Source: Actinomycetota bacterium | GTDB taxonomy: Bacteria; Actinomycetota; Acidimicrobiia; IMCC26256; PALSA-610 | Direction of reading: 5' to 3' | Assembly (NCBI GenBank): GCA_003134555.1 | Contig: PLBO01000082.1 | Coordinates: 61,566-125,565 of the forward strand | Length of the DNA stretch: 64,000 nt | Shown: positions 37,184 through 47,227 of the stretch, piece by piece | Layout: each line of letters begins with the position of its first letter | Numbering within the stretch: position 1 is the first letter of the stretch | Made by a program: the position numbers and the translations under genes | The notes under the pieces: model-generated | What the model saw: only the letters and a program-made list of their open reading frames with translations | Told to the model about the DNA's origin: nothing | Databases searched by the model: none

Positions 37184-38725
37184 ATGAAGGCCGAGACGGG
37201 CGATCTGTCAGTCGCCGAACAGCGAAACCTCTTTCGCGCGTGGATACAGCGCAAGTTCGGGAGTGTGTCGGTCAAGTTCGTCGAGACTCACGTCTCGATC
37301 CTCGCGTTGAGCGCCGATCGGGTTTGGAAGCTCAAGAAGGCCGTCCACTTTCCATTCATCGATCTGTCGACGGCAGAGCTGCGCAGGCTGAACGCGGAAC
37401 GGGAGGTCGCCTTGAATCGAAGGTTCGCGCCCGACGTCTATCTCGGAGTGGTCCCGCTCGATGACGACAAGGGTGCGGACATCGACGCACTGGTCGAGAT
37501 GCGTCGGATGCCGGATGACCGCCGACTCGCGGTGCTCGCGGCGCACCCGAGCGCGCGCGATTGCGTCGATCGCGTCGCGGAGGCGCTCGTGCGGATCCAT
37601 CGCGTCGCTCCGTCGAGCGAGGAGATCGATCGAGCTGGCTCTCCGGAGACATTGAGTGAATTGTGGTCGCGCAATCTCGAGGAGATGCACCTGTTCACGA
37701 CCTCGATACTGGACGCCGACCAGATCGGGCGTGTCGCCGCCGACGCGTACACGTACCTGGCGGGCCGCGCGCAACTGTTCGCCCAACGGATCGCCGACGG
37801 GTGCATCCGCGACGGCCACGGCGATCTCCTCGCCGACGATGTGTTCTGTCTCGACGACGGTCCGCGCATACTCGATTGTCTCGAGTTCGACGATCAGCTG
37901 CGCTACGGCGACGTGCTGGCCGACGTCGCCTTCCTAGCGATGGACCTGGAGCGACTCGGACACCGTCAGCTCGCGGACGGCCTGATCGACCGATATCGAC
38001 AGCTCAGTGGCGACTCGTGGCCGAAGTCGCTCGCCGATCTCTATGTCGCGTACCGCGCAGTCGTGCGGTCGAAGGTTGCGTGCCTGAGCGCTGCTGCGGA
38101 CGATGTCACTGCTGCATCGGCGGCCGCGACGACCGCACGGCGATTGCTCGCGCTTGCAGCCGAGCATCTCGTGCACGGGCGCGTCCGCCTCGTGCTCGTC
38201 GGTGGATCGCCCGCCACGGGAAAGACCACACTCGCTCAAGAGCTCGAGCGACATACGGATTGGTCTGTCGTGCATTCCGACGAGGTGCGGAAGCGACTCG
38301 CCGGTCTCGAACCCACGATCTCGGCCGCGGACGAACTCGACTCCGGCCTCTACACGGCGGCGTGGAACAGGCGCACCTATGACGCGGTGCTCGACACCGC
38401 GAGGGGACTCCTCGCACGGGGAGAAAGCGTGATCCTGGACGCTTCGTGGAGTGACGCCGATCGCCGCGACGACGCCGCGCGCCTCGCGGAGTCCACCTCG
38501 AGCGCGCTGGTGAGCTTTCTGCTCACAGCCCCGGGAGAGCTTGCCGACGCGCGTGCGCGCGCTCGCGCGTCGGAGCACGTCGACGCGTCCGATGCGTCGG
38601 ACGCGTTGATGGGAGCGCTTCGCGCGCGCTTCGCCTCTTGGCCCGGCGCGATCCGTCTTGACGCCACCGAACCGCTGAACGTCCTCGCGGTACGGGTGCT
38701 CGGAGAGCTCGGTTACTCGACCTGA
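37184..38725 (+). CDS. Phosphotransferase (APH-like) + AAA/P-loop kinase fusion, similar in architecture to M. tuberculosis Rv2004c
   Basis: APH-like GHGDLLADDVFCLDDGPRILDCLEFDDQLRYGDVLADVAF; P-loop VGGSPATGKTTLAQEL. Confidence 0.85.
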   Translation: MKAETGDLSVAEQRNLFRAWIQRKFGSVSVKFVETHVSILALSADRVWKLKKAVHFPFIDLSTAELRRLNAEREVALNRRFAPDVYLGVVPLDDDKGADIDALVEMRRMPDDRRLAVLAAHPSARDCVDRVAEALVRIHRVAPSSEEIDRAGSPETLSELWSRNLEEMHLFTTSILDADQIGRVAADAYTYLAGRAQLFAQRIADGCIRDGHGDLLADDVFCLDDGPRILDCLEFDDQLRYGDVLADVAFLAMDLERLGHRQLADGLIDRYRQLSGDSWPKSLADLYVAYRAVVRSKVACLSAAADDVTAASAAATTARRLLALAAEHLVHGRVRLVLVGGSPATGKTTLAQELERHTDWSVVHSDEVRKRLAGLEPTISAADELDSGLYTAAWNRRTYDAVLDTARGLLARGESVILDASWSDADRRDDAARLAESTSSALVSFLLTAPGELADARARARASEHVDASDASDALMGALRARFASWPGAIRLDATEPLNVLAVRVLGELGYST

Positions 38726-38758
38726 AGTCTGCTGTCTCCCTGGACTGACCGCCGATCG

Positions 38759-38796
38759 CCGACCTTTGCCCCCGCGACCGGAGGTCTTTGGGCCCT
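38759..38796. promoter_or_regulatory. Two tandem weak DosR-box-like sites (CCGACCTTTGCCCC and AGGTCTTTGGGCCC)
   Basis: Each 7 of 10 arm positions; about 91-128 bp upstream of the adh at 38887. Confidence 0.4.
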
Positions 38797-38886
38797 GCAC
38801 GAATCGTGCTCCAGAGCGCAACCTGATGAGTGAGCGTTATGTCTGCCAGACGAACGCGCTGCTCGACGACCTATGGAGGTCTGACG

Positions 38887-39930
38887 ATGAAGGCACTCGT
38901 GTATCACGGGCCCAACAAGAAGGCGTGGGAGGAAACCGCGAAGCCGACGATCGTCGACGACACGGATGCGATCGTGCGCGTCGACGCCGTCACGATCTGC
39001 GGCACCGATCTGCACATCCTGAAGGGCGACGTACCCGAGGTGACGGACGGACGGATCCTCGGCCACGAAGCCGTGGGCACGGTCGAATCGGTGGGGACGA
39101 GCGTCAAGAACGTCAAGCCCGGCGATCGCGTGCTTGTCTCGTGCATAACTGCATGCGGTGCGTGCCGCTTCTGTCGCGAAGGTCGCTACGGTCAGTGCCT
39201 CGGCGGCGGAGGCTGGATCCTCGGCCACCTCATCGATGGCACGCAGGCCGAGTACGTGCGGGTGCCGTTCGCCGACACCTCCACCTATCCCGTCCCGGCG
39301 GGCGTCACCGACGAAGCCGTCCTCATGGTGGCCGACATCCTCCCGACGAGTTACGAGGTCGGCGTATTGAACGGTCACGTCGCGCCCGGCGATGTCGTGG
39401 CGATCGTCGGCGCAGGTCCGATCGGACTGTCGGCAATCATCGGAGCTCGGCTCTACAGCCCGAGTCACGTCGTCGCGATCGATCTCGCAGACAACCGGCT
39501 GGACGCGGCGAAGCGTTTCGGCGCTGATGTCGTCGTCAATCCCGAGCGCGAGGATGCCTTGGCGATCGTGCGCGAGCTCTCGGACGGTCTCGGTGCTGAT
39601 GTCGCGATCGAAGCGGTAGGCACGCCGGAAACGTTCGAGCTCACGGTGAGTCTGGCCCGTGCAGGCGGTCACATCGCGAACATCGGCGTGCACGGCAAGC
39701 CCGCGACGCTCCATCTCGAGGAACTGTGGATCAAAGACCTCACGATCACCACGGGTCTCGTCGACACCTTCTCGACGCCGACGTTCCTGAAGTTACTCGC
39801 GGGCCATCAACTCGACGCGACTGCTTTCGCGACGCACCACTTCACCCTCGACCAGTTCATGGACGCGTACGACGTGTTCGCACGCGCGAGCGAGACGGGA
39901 GCACTCAAGGTCGTGCTCACCCGGACCTGA
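38887..39930 (+). CDS. Zinc-dependent alcohol dehydrogenase
   Basis: MKALVYHGPNKKAWEE, GHEAVGTVESVG, CGACRFCREGRYGQC, VAIVGAGPIGLSA. Confidence 0.92.
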   Translation: MKALVYHGPNKKAWEETAKPTIVDDTDAIVRVDAVTICGTDLHILKGDVPEVTDGRILGHEAVGTVESVGTSVKNVKPGDRVLVSCITACGACRFCREGRYGQCLGGGGWILGHLIDGTQAEYVRVPFADTSTYPVPAGVTDEAVLMVADILPTSYEVGVLNGHVAPGDVVAIVGAGPIGLSAIIGARLYSPSHVVAIDLADNRLDAAKRFGADVVVNPEREDALAIVRELSDGLGADVAIEAVGTPETFELTVSLARAGGHIANIGVHGKPATLHLEELWIKDLTITTGLVDTFSTPTFLKLLAGHQLDATAFATHHFTLDQFMDAYDVFARASETGALKVVLTRT

Positions 39931-39935
39931 ATACG

Positions 39936-40946
39936 TCAGGACGTTGTGGCTACTACGAGCACGGCGGCACCGGTCACGCGGTCGTGAGCGAGGTCTCGGA
40001 GCGCGTCGTTCGCCTGGTCGAAGCGATACGGCGTGGTCCGGACCCGCATTCGCACGTGTGCTGCCGTCGATAACAATTGTCGGCCATCGTCTCGAGTGTT
40101 GGCAGTCACGCTGCGCACCCCTCGCTCTTCGAAGAGGTGTCGTTGGTACTCGAGTGGTGGTATGTCCGTGAGGTAGATGCCGGCAATGGCGAGAGTTCCG
40201 CCGCGGTCGAGAGCTTCCAGCGCGGGCGGAACGAGCGTGCCCACGGGCGCGAAGAGCAGGGCGGCGTCGAGCGGTTCCGGTGGAGGGTCGGCCGCGCCGC
40301 CCACACTCGAGGCGCCGAGCTCGAGCGCGAGCTCTCGGGCATCCAGTGCTCGGGTGAGGACGTGGACGCGCGTACCTTCGGCGATGGCGACCTGAGCGAC
40401 GAGGTGAGCCGAGGCACCGAAGCCGTAGATGCCGAGACGACCGCCGGGTGGGCATTCCGACTGGCGCAGCGCCCGGTAGCCGATGATCCCGGCGCACAGG
40501 AGTGGCGCCGCCTCGACGTCGTCGAAATCGGCCGGCAGGGGATACGCGTAGTCCTCTTCTGCGATGAGGTATTCGGCGTAACCGCCGTCGACGTCCCAGC
40601 CGGTGAAGCGCGGTGCGATGCAGAGGTTCTCGCGTCGGCTCGTGCAGAACCGGCACACCCCGCAGGTGTGGGCGAGCCAAGGGACGCCGACGCGGTCGCC
40701 CACCGCGAACCGGTGCGACCCCGCGCCGACGCGGTCGACGATCCCGACGACCTCGTGACCGGGAGTGACGTGAGCGCGCCGCGGAAGTAAGTCGCCCTCG
40801 GCGAGATGGAGATCAGTACGACAGACGCCACACGTCAGCACCCGCACCCGTACCTCGCCGATCCCGGGGGCAGGGATCAATCGCTCGACGAGCGCGAGGG
40901 GGTGGTCGTCGATCGGACCCGGCTCGTCGACGACCCAGGCTCGCAT
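39936..40946 (-). CDS. Zinc-dependent alcohol dehydrogenase
   Basis: MRAWVVDEPGP, CGVCRTDLHLAEGD, GHEVVGIVDRVG, CGVCRFCTSRRENLC. Start may be 40979. Confidence 0.9.
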   Translation of the reverse strand: MRAWVVDEPGPIDDHPLALVERLIPAPGIGEVRVRVLTCGVCRTDLHLAEGDLLPRRAHVTPGHEVVGIVDRVGAGSHRFAVGDRVGVPWLAHTCGVCRFCTSRRENLCIAPRFTGWDVDGGYAEYLIAEEDYAYPLPADFDDVEAAPLLCAGIIGYRALRQSECPPGGRLGIYGFGASAHLVAQVAIAEGTRVHVLTRALDARELALELGASSVGGAADPPPEPLDAALLFAPVGTLVPPALEALDRGGTLAIAGIYLTDIPPLEYQRHLFEERGVRSVTANTRDDGRQLLSTAAHVRMRVRTTPYRFDQANDALRDLAHDRVTGAAVLVVATTS

Positions 40947-40962
40947 CGTCGTGACGCCTTGA

Positions 40963-42630
40963 TTAGACGTGGTCGGCATGGGCGAGGGTGTCGACGCGGG
41001 ACGCGTAGCCGGAGTCGTGCTCCGGCCGTTCCGCGACGAGGCGTGTCCGGAGCAGATGCTCGGCGGCAACGTGCTCGCCCGCGTCGAAAAGCGAGGCTAT
41101 ACGCGCGATCGTGACGACGCGGTCGAGCACGCCGCGGAAATGGCGGGCGCCGAACTCGGCGTCGGTGACCGACCGACGCATGTCGCGGAGCGCCTGATCG
41201 AGCTCGTCCAGCGCGCGATCGGCCGCGGGCGACGCGCCGACGCTGCAGAGTTTGCCGATGCGATCACCGACGACCTCGATGATCGGCATTCGGTGCAGGT
41301 CGGCGAGCACCTGCGCGACGAGCACATTGTGTGTGCCTTCCCACGACTCGTAGACGATCGAGTCGCGGTAGAGCCGCGGCAGCACGCTGAACTCCTCGAT
41401 CGTGCCGTTGCCGCCGAGCACCTCGATCGCGCTCCGCACCGCGGCCGTGGCGTCGACCGACAGCGCGTACTTCGTCGCGTTCACGAGGAAGCGGTGATAC
41501 ACGGTGACCTCGTCGTCGGCGGTCGCGGAGTCGATGCGGTCCTCCAGCGCCGTCAGCGCGAAGACGAGATGCAACGCACCCAGCCACATGACGCGCAGAT
41601 CCGCGATCGTGGCGCGGGTCGACGGGAACTCGTCGATCGGGCGACCAAAGGCGCGGCGGTGACGCGCGTACGCCGACGCCTCGACATACGCGCGCCGCAT
41701 CATGCCCGCAGATCCGATCGCGGTCATCCAACGACTCGTGTTGAGAACGACTCCGGCCGCGGTGCGAAATCCGTCTTCGACGGCTCCAATCGGCCACGCG
41801 CGGGCCGCTTCGAGATCGATCTCGCCGGATGCCATTCCGCGGGTGCCGAGCTTCTCCTTGAGGCGACGCAGCACGAAGCCGTTGGGCTCACCGTCGAGCA
41901 TTCGGGGGACCACGAAGCAACCGAGGCCGCGCGTGCCCGGTGGACCATCGGGCACGCGAGCTGTGACGAGGAACTGCTGTGCGTCGGCGACGGAGCAGAA
42001 CCATTTCTCGCCGGTGATCGCATAGGAGCCGTCGGCCTGCGGTACCGCGACCGTCGCGTTCGCGCCGACGTCACTTCCACCCTGCACTTCGGTGAGGAAC
42101 TGCGAACCGCGTTGCGCATGCGCGTACTCGGTGTCGAGCAGTGGCGGAAGGAACCGATCGCGGATGGCGGGGTCGGCCACCCGCCGAAGCGCGCGGGCAA
42201 GCCCGATCGTGCAGACCGCCGGACACGCGTGACCGGCTTCGCCCTCGAGCGACAGAAGGTAGAGAAGCGTTGCCTGCTCGTACGCTCGGCCGGGAGTGCC
42301 GGAGAGTGCGACGAGGCCGCTCTGCCACACTGCCGCGCCCGCGCGGTGGTAGTCGGGATCGAAGCTCACTGCCTCGACTCGCCGGCCGATGCTGTCGTAG
42401 CGCGCCAACTCCGGCAGGTGCGCCCGGTGCTCGTAGCGCGTGCAGGCGGGACCGACGGTTTCGACCACTGCGCGACCGAAGCGGGACGCGTCACGCGCGA
42501 GCGCGTCGACGCGGTCGACAGGCAGTACCCGGTCGAGCAGCGCGCGCAATGGCCCGTCGGCGGCGAAGGGATCGTCGGAGAACGCGGCGCGCCACGCCGC
42601 GAGGTCACGCCGGGCGTCGTCGAACGTCAC
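40963..42630 (-). CDS. Acyl-CoA dehydrogenase, AidB-like
   Basis: AQRGSQFLTEVQGGSDVGANAT, EVLGGNGTIEEFSVLPRLYRDSIVYESWEGTHNVLVAQVL. Confidence 0.88.
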   Translation of the reverse strand: MTFDDARRDLAAWRAAFSDDPFAADGPLRALLDRVLPVDRVDALARDASRFGRAVVETVGPACTRYEHRAHLPELARYDSIGRRVEAVSFDPDYHRAGAAVWQSGLVALSGTPGRAYEQATLLYLLSLEGEAGHACPAVCTIGLARALRRVADPAIRDRFLPPLLDTEYAHAQRGSQFLTEVQGGSDVGANATVAVPQADGSYAITGEKWFCSVADAQQFLVTARVPDGPPGTRGLGCFVVPRMLDGEPNGFVLRRLKEKLGTRGMASGEIDLEAARAWPIGAVEDGFRTAAGVVLNTSRWMTAIGSAGMMRRAYVEASAYARHRRAFGRPIDEFPSTRATIADLRVMWLGALHLVFALTALEDRIDSATADDEVTVYHRFLVNATKYALSVDATAAVRSAIEVLGGNGTIEEFSVLPRLYRDSIVYESWEGTHNVLVAQVLADLHRMPIIEVVGDRIGKLCSVGASPAADRALDELDQALRDMRRSVTDAEFGARHFRGVLDRVVTIARIASLFDAGEHVAAEHLLRTRLVAERPEHDSGYASRVDTLAHADHV

Positions 42631-42649
42631 GCTCGAAGTCTTTCAGACG

Positions 42650-44032
42650 TCATCCCCGCGAGCAGGAGGCTCCGAGCGAGCGGTTGCCGCTAGTCCAGGG
42701 AGCGGCTTCGCCCTCCGGCCAATAGTCGCCCGTCGCAGTGTCTTGCCGGTACGTCACCGGTGCGGGGCTGCCGTCGGCGACGATCGCGACGGCGGCCAGG
42801 AGACGATCGATGTCGGCGGTCGTCGTCGACAGGTCTGCGCTGGCGCGTACGGCGCCTGGGAGCCGGCGCCGGTCGCCCCTTCGCACATCCTCGCGGTACT
42901 GGTCGACGACGTTGCGCGGCAGATCCAACAGGCGCATGAGATAGGGGTGCGCGCAGAAGCAACCGTGCCGGACGCCGATGCCGAACTCCGCGCTGAGCCG
43001 CGCCGCGACCAACGCGTGGGGGACGTCGTCGATCTCGAACGCCGCCACCGCCAGGGTCGGCACGTCGAGCGCCGGTCCGAGCAGCCGCACGCCGCGCGTC
43101 GCGGCCAATCCCGACCGAAGTCGTTCCGCGAGCTCTTGCTCGTGCGCCACGATCGCGTCCCAGCCGAACGACCGAAGCTCGGAGATCGCCGCGCCGAGCG
43201 CAACGGCGCCGATCACGTTCGGCGACCCGGCTTCCTCTCGCTCCGGCGGGTCCGTCCAGATGACCTCGTCGAGATCGACGAGGTCGACCGCGCCGCCGCC
43301 CGCCAGAAAGGGGTCGCCGTCGACGAACGCGGCGCGGGGGCCGATCAACACTCCGGCGCCGTAGGGCGCGTACATCTTGTGTCCACTCCACGCCATGTAG
43401 TCGGCAGTCGCCGGCAGCGGCCGGTGGGGCGCGAGCTGGGCCGCGTCGACGAGCACCTCGACACCTCGGGCGTGCGCGGCTTCGACGATCTCGTCGATGG
43501 GTGGGATCCATCCGGTGACGTTGGTCGCACCCGTGATCGCGAGCAACGTCGGTACGGGTCCCGAGTCGAGCGCCTCGACGACGTCGTCGACGGAGAACGT
43601 GCCGCTCGCGCCGCACTCGACATAGCGCCGGCTTACGTCGAGACGCGTCCACGGCAAGAGATTCGCGTGATGCTCCGCGACGGTCATCACCACAGTTGAA
43701 TCTGGTCCCAGCCGCATCCGGTACGCGAGGTGATTGATCGCTTCGGTGGTGTTCCGGCAGATGATCGCGACGTCGTCACGGTCGGAACGACCCGCGAAGT
43801 CGAGCGCGGCGGTGCGGGCATCCTCGTAGGCCGCGGTGGATATCTGCGATTTGTAACCGGCCCCGCGATGCACGCTCGAGTACCACGGAAGGAACTCGTT
43901 CACGCGCTCGACCACCGCCGGCAAGGCCGAGGTCGAGGCCGCCGCGTCGAGCGACAGATATGGCCGCTCGGAGCCGTCGACACACGGAACCGCCTGATCG
44001 GCGCCGACCAGGCGCACCGGAAGCACGCTCAT
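42650..44032 (-). CDS. Class V aminotransferase / cysteine-desulfurase-like PLP enzyme
   Basis: CRNTTEAINHLAYRM, AWSGHKMYAPYGAGVLIGP (PLP Lys), VRHGCFCAHPYLMRLL. Confidence 0.87.
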   Translation of the reverse strand: MSVLPVRLVGADQAVPCVDGSERPYLSLDAAASTSALPAVVERVNEFLPWYSSVHRGAGYKSQISTAAYEDARTAALDFAGRSDRDDVAIICRNTTEAINHLAYRMRLGPDSTVVMTVAEHHANLLPWTRLDVSRRYVECGASGTFSVDDVVEALDSGPVPTLLAITGATNVTGWIPPIDEIVEAAHARGVEVLVDAAQLAPHRPLPATADYMAWSGHKMYAPYGAGVLIGPRAAFVDGDPFLAGGGAVDLVDLDEVIWTDPPEREEAGSPNVIGAVALGAAISELRSFGWDAIVAHEQELAERLRSGLAATRGVRLLGPALDVPTLAVAAFEIDDVPHALVAARLSAEFGIGVRHGCFCAHPYLMRLLDLPRNVVDQYREDVRRGDRRRLPGAVRASADLSTTTADIDRLLAAVAIVADGSPAPVTYRQDTATGDYWPEGEAAPWTSGNRSLGASCSRG

Positions 44033-44041
44033 CCGACGGTT

Positions 44042-44341
44042 CTACACGGATTCGTAGCCGGATTCCGCTCCGGAGCCGAAGCGCCGAAACTTGCTCTGCA
44101 ACAACTCGATGCATTCCCGCCTCGGGCGAGTGGCGCAGCCGTGACACGCCACTGGATCGACCGCTCGCAGTCGGCCGTGCTCCGCTCGCCAGCACTGTCG
44201 GCACGAGTCGCACAGCCAGCGTGATTCGTCGAGCGATCGGACCCGGTGGACTGACCCGACCGGGCACGCCGGGCAACGACGATCAGTGAACCACAACTCG
44301 TCGAGACCTGCAGGAAGGAACGTGTCAGCGAAAATTTCCAT
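44042..44341 (-). CDS. Small Cys-rich zinc-ribbon-like protein (paralog B)
   Basis: CPACPVGSVHRVRSLDESRWLCDSCRQCWRAEHGRLRAVDPVACHGCATRPRREC; shares the CxxCxxCW...P.AC.GC layout with 36301-36570. Confidence 0.7.
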   Translation of the reverse strand: MEIFADTFLPAGLDELWFTDRRCPACPVGSVHRVRSLDESRWLCDSCRQCWRAEHGRLRAVDPVACHGCATRPRRECIELLQSKFRRFGSGAESGYESV

Positions 44342-44377
44342 CGCGCGCTCCTTTGCCAGGTTCTCGGCTCGAAGGAC

Positions 44378-44590
44378 CTATTCCGGATGTCTGACCGACG
44401 TTCTCGAGGAACGCGAGGCCATCTTCTCGTTGCAGGTGCGGCAGATGTCCGGCCAATGTGCAAGACGGTTCGGATCCTGCATGCACACTTCGCGACCGGC
44501 GGCTCCGACCGGGCACGGGAGAAGTCCCCGGCGGGGGGCTGATGTCGCAGCCGCTTCGGAGAGGGCCGATCGCTTGTGAAGCCAAACCAC
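44378..44590 (-). CDS. Candidate small Cys-containing protein, GTG start
   Basis: RBS AAGGGAG before GTG; LLPCPVGAAGREVCMQDPNRLAHWPDICRTCNEK; DosR-box-like palindrome 70 bp upstream. Confidence 0.5.
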   Translation of the reverse strand: MVWLHKRSALSEAAATSAPRRGLLPCPVGAAGREVCMQDPNRLAHWPDICRTCNEKMASRSSRTSVRHPE

Positions 44591-44659
44591 GAATACTCCC
44601 TTGATCGAAGCGCGTATCTCGGACGAGTTCCAGCCTCGGCCGATGACCGCCCGCGGCGC

Positions 44660-44674
44660 AGTGCCGAAGGTCCC
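44660..44674. promoter_or_regulatory. DosR-box-like (reverse strand: TTG-GGGACCTTCGGCACT)
   Basis: Perfect left arm plus TT flank; 70 bp upstream of the candidate small gene at 44590 (-). Confidence 0.5.
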
Positions 44675-44934
44675 CAATCGCGCCGCCAGACGACACGCGG
44701 TCGTCGCTAATCGCCGGAGACGAGTGAGCCCGCGCTCGACACCTCGACATGGTGCAACGAGTCGTGCAAGGGCATGTTCGAGAAGGCGGCGGATGGTGCT
44801 CCGGTCTCAGCCGATGCTCAGACCTCGCGACCAGTACCCGGGGATATGGTCGTTTGCCTCTCCCGCCTGCGCCGCTTGGAAGAGATCATGGACTGCATCG
44901 AGCACCCGCTCGTGATCGTTACCAGGTGACGTGG

Positions 44935-46239
44935 ATGAGTTGGCAAGGGCACCCGAGCACCCACCGCGCCCGAGAGGTCGCGCTCGTCCTCCTACGACAC
45001 GGCTTGGATTCGCTCCTCGATCTGGTCGACCTACGTGTCCTTCTTCCTGGCATTCATCACGCGCCGCCCGGCACACTTCGAGCCGGCCCCGCTCATCTTC
45101 GACGCGCCTTCGAAGAGCTCGGGCCTACGTTCATGAAGCTCGGGCAGGTGCTGTCGACGCGCCCGGATCTCGTTCCGCCCGATTACGAGGCCGAGCTGGC
45201 GCGACTTCAGGATGCGGCCCCGACAGTGCCTCCTCGCGAGATCGCCGCCGCCGTCGAGTCCGCGCTCGGCCGGCCGTTGCGCGAGACGTTCGCCCGGTTC
45301 GAGCTCGTCCCGATCGCGGCGGCTTCGATCGGACAGGTTCACGCCGCGACGCTGCCCGACGGTTCGGACGTGGTGGTGAAGGTGCGCCGGCCCGGAGTGA
45401 TCGACCAAGTGAACATCGATCTCGACCTGCTCAACCGCCTTGCCGACATCGCGGCGCGACGGTCGGCTCACGCGGCGCGTTACGACCCGGTAGGTCTGGC
45501 TCACGAGTTCGGTGCGACGCTGCTCGGCGAGCTGGATTACATACGCGAGGGGCGCAATGCCGAGGTGGTTGCGGCCGGGTTCGATGACGACGACCGGGTG
45601 CACGTGCCCAGGGTGTTCTGGGACTACACGCGCGTCGACGTCATCACCGAAGAACGCGTCCGCGGCATCAAGATCGACGACCTGCAGACGCTCGATGCCA
45701 GTGGCGTCGACCGTGCGACGGTCGCGAGAACATTCGCGGACGCGTACTTGTCGATGGTCTTCGTGCGTGGGTTCTTCCATGCCGACCCCCACCCCGGCAA
45801 CGTCTTCGTCGAGTCGGCGCAACGAATCGGGTTCGTCGACTTCGGCATGGTGGGGTCGGTCGCGCCGCAGGCGAGCCGTGGCCTCGGGCACATCTTGCTC
45901 GCGCTCGTGACCAGGGATGCCGCGCGCATGGCCGAGGGACTGCTGCGATTAGGCATCGCGTGCGAGGGCGTCGACCGGTCGGGCCTGGAGCGGGACCTGG
46001 CACGATTCCTCGATCGCTACACCCGCACGCCATTGGAGCAGCTCCGTATCGGCCCGCTGCTGAGCGATCTGATGAGCGTTGTGCGTTCCCATCGGCTTCG
46101 GCTGCCGACAGACCTCGCGCTCTTGCTCAAGACCGTGATGATGTGCGAAGGCGTCGCCGCGCAGCTCGATCCTGGCTTCGAGCTCGTCCCAATGCTCGTT
46201 CCGTACGCGAACCGGCTGCTGCTCGACGGCGCAGATTGA
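44935..46239 (+). CDS. ABC1/UbiB-family atypical kinase
   Basis: LGPTFMKLGQVLSTRPDLVPPDYEAELARLQD, AAASIGQVHAATL, FHADPHPGNVFV, VDFGMVG. Confidence 0.92.
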   Translation: MSWQGHPSTHRAREVALVLLRHGLDSLLDLVDLRVLLPGIHHAPPGTLRAGPAHLRRAFEELGPTFMKLGQVLSTRPDLVPPDYEAELARLQDAAPTVPPREIAAAVESALGRPLRETFARFELVPIAAASIGQVHAATLPDGSDVVVKVRRPGVIDQVNIDLDLLNRLADIAARRSAHAARYDPVGLAHEFGATLLGELDYIREGRNAEVVAAGFDDDDRVHVPRVFWDYTRVDVITEERVRGIKIDDLQTLDASGVDRATVARTFADAYLSMVFVRGFFHADPHPGNVFVESAQRIGFVDFGMVGSVAPQASRGLGHILLALVTRDAARMAEGLLRLGIACEGVDRSGLERDLARFLDRYTRTPLEQLRIGPLLSDLMSVVRSHRLRLPTDLALLLKTVMMCEGVAAQLDPGFELVPMLVPYANRLLLDGAD

Positions 46240-46257
46240 CCACAGCGCGCGCCCGCG

Positions 46258-46683
46258 CTATGGGACGATCACGAGGGGTCGGTCGAGGTGATGCGAGAGC
46301 TGGTGACTCGTGCTCCCAAGGAGGAGTTCCGCGAAACCGCCCCGGCCCCGACGTCCGGTGACAACCAGATCGGCGTCCGCATGCTCCGCCGCGGCCATGA
46401 TCGCAGCCGCGGGCGCCCCGTCGATCAGCTCCACACTGAACGGCACATTCGCCTTCGACAGCGGCGCACACGACTCGCGCCGTATGACGTCGCGAAGCTC
46501 GTCGCGGTCGGACTCGGAGACCACTGGTAGCGGCACCGATCCGAAGCCGCTCGCGGCGTACACCGGAATCTCGATCGCATGCACGGCTACGACCTCGGCC
46601 TCCATGGCCGCTCCGTGCGCCGCGCACCACTCCACCGCACGCGTCGACGAGGACGAACCGTCAACTCCGACGATGATCTTCAT
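46258..46683 (-). CDS. Universal stress protein (UspA family)
   Basis: MKIIVGVDGSSSSTRAVEWCAAHGAAMEAEVVAVHAIE...GRRGRGGFAELLLGSTSHQLSHH. Confidence 0.93.
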   Translation of the reverse strand: MKIIVGVDGSSSSTRAVEWCAAHGAAMEAEVVAVHAIEIPVYAASGFGSVPLPVVSESDRDELRDVIRRESCAPLSKANVPFSVELIDGAPAAAIMAAAEHADADLVVTGRRGRGGFAELLLGSTSHQLSHHLDRPLVIVP

Positions 46684-46701
46684 GGTGACCCGATCCCTTC
46701 G

Positions 46702-47154
46702 CTAGCTCGAGCCGTCGGGATGCACCGAACGAGCCTGGACGAGGCGCCGGCCGGTGAGGAGCTCGCAATGCATACGCACGTAGTGGTTGCGCCGCTCTCC
46801 GGCGCGTGTGGCGTCGAGCGTCGGCACGTCGTCCTCTTCGTGCTCGGTCGTGAGCACGGTCGCGCGCCCCAAGGCGAGAACGCTCCAGCCCTCGCTTGTT
46901 TCGGTGTCGTACACGTCGACCTCGAACGCGAGCACGTCGCCGCTCTCGGCGGCGCGCAGCTTCGTGCCGCCACCCGTCCGGAACGTGATGGCATTGTCCG
47001 CGTACAGGTAACGGACCGGAAAGATCACCGGCAGGCCGCCACTCGTCACACCCACGCGACCGAAGGTCCGTGTAGCGAGCAGGCTCCGACACTCCGCCTC
47101 CGTCAAGGAGTCGAAGACGTCACCTTGGGCCAGGAAGGTTCTCGCGTCCGTCAT
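46702..47154 (-). CDS. PNPOx-like FMN-binding protein (paralog 2)
   Basis: CRSLLATRTFGRVGVTSGGLPVIFPVRYLYADNAITFRTGGGTKL. Confidence 0.85.
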   Translation of the reverse strand: MTDARTFLAQGDVFDSLTEAECRSLLATRTFGRVGVTSGGLPVIFPVRYLYADNAITFRTGGGTKLRAAESGDVLAFEVDVYDTETSEGWSVLALGRATVLTTEHEEDDVPTLDATRAGERRNHYVRMHCELLTGRRLVQARSVHPDGSS

Positions 47155-47227
47155 CTTGTCTATTCTCGGCGATGAATCTGCTGTTCCGGCAGAGTCGAAA
47201 GGCCAATCCACAGGGGTCCTTCTCGGG

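Noticed and set aside
44847-44861. Possible DosR box TGGTCGTTTGCCTCT upstream of the ABC1 kinase
   Set aside because: Only 6 of 10 arm positions match; too weak in a GC-rich background to list as a feature.
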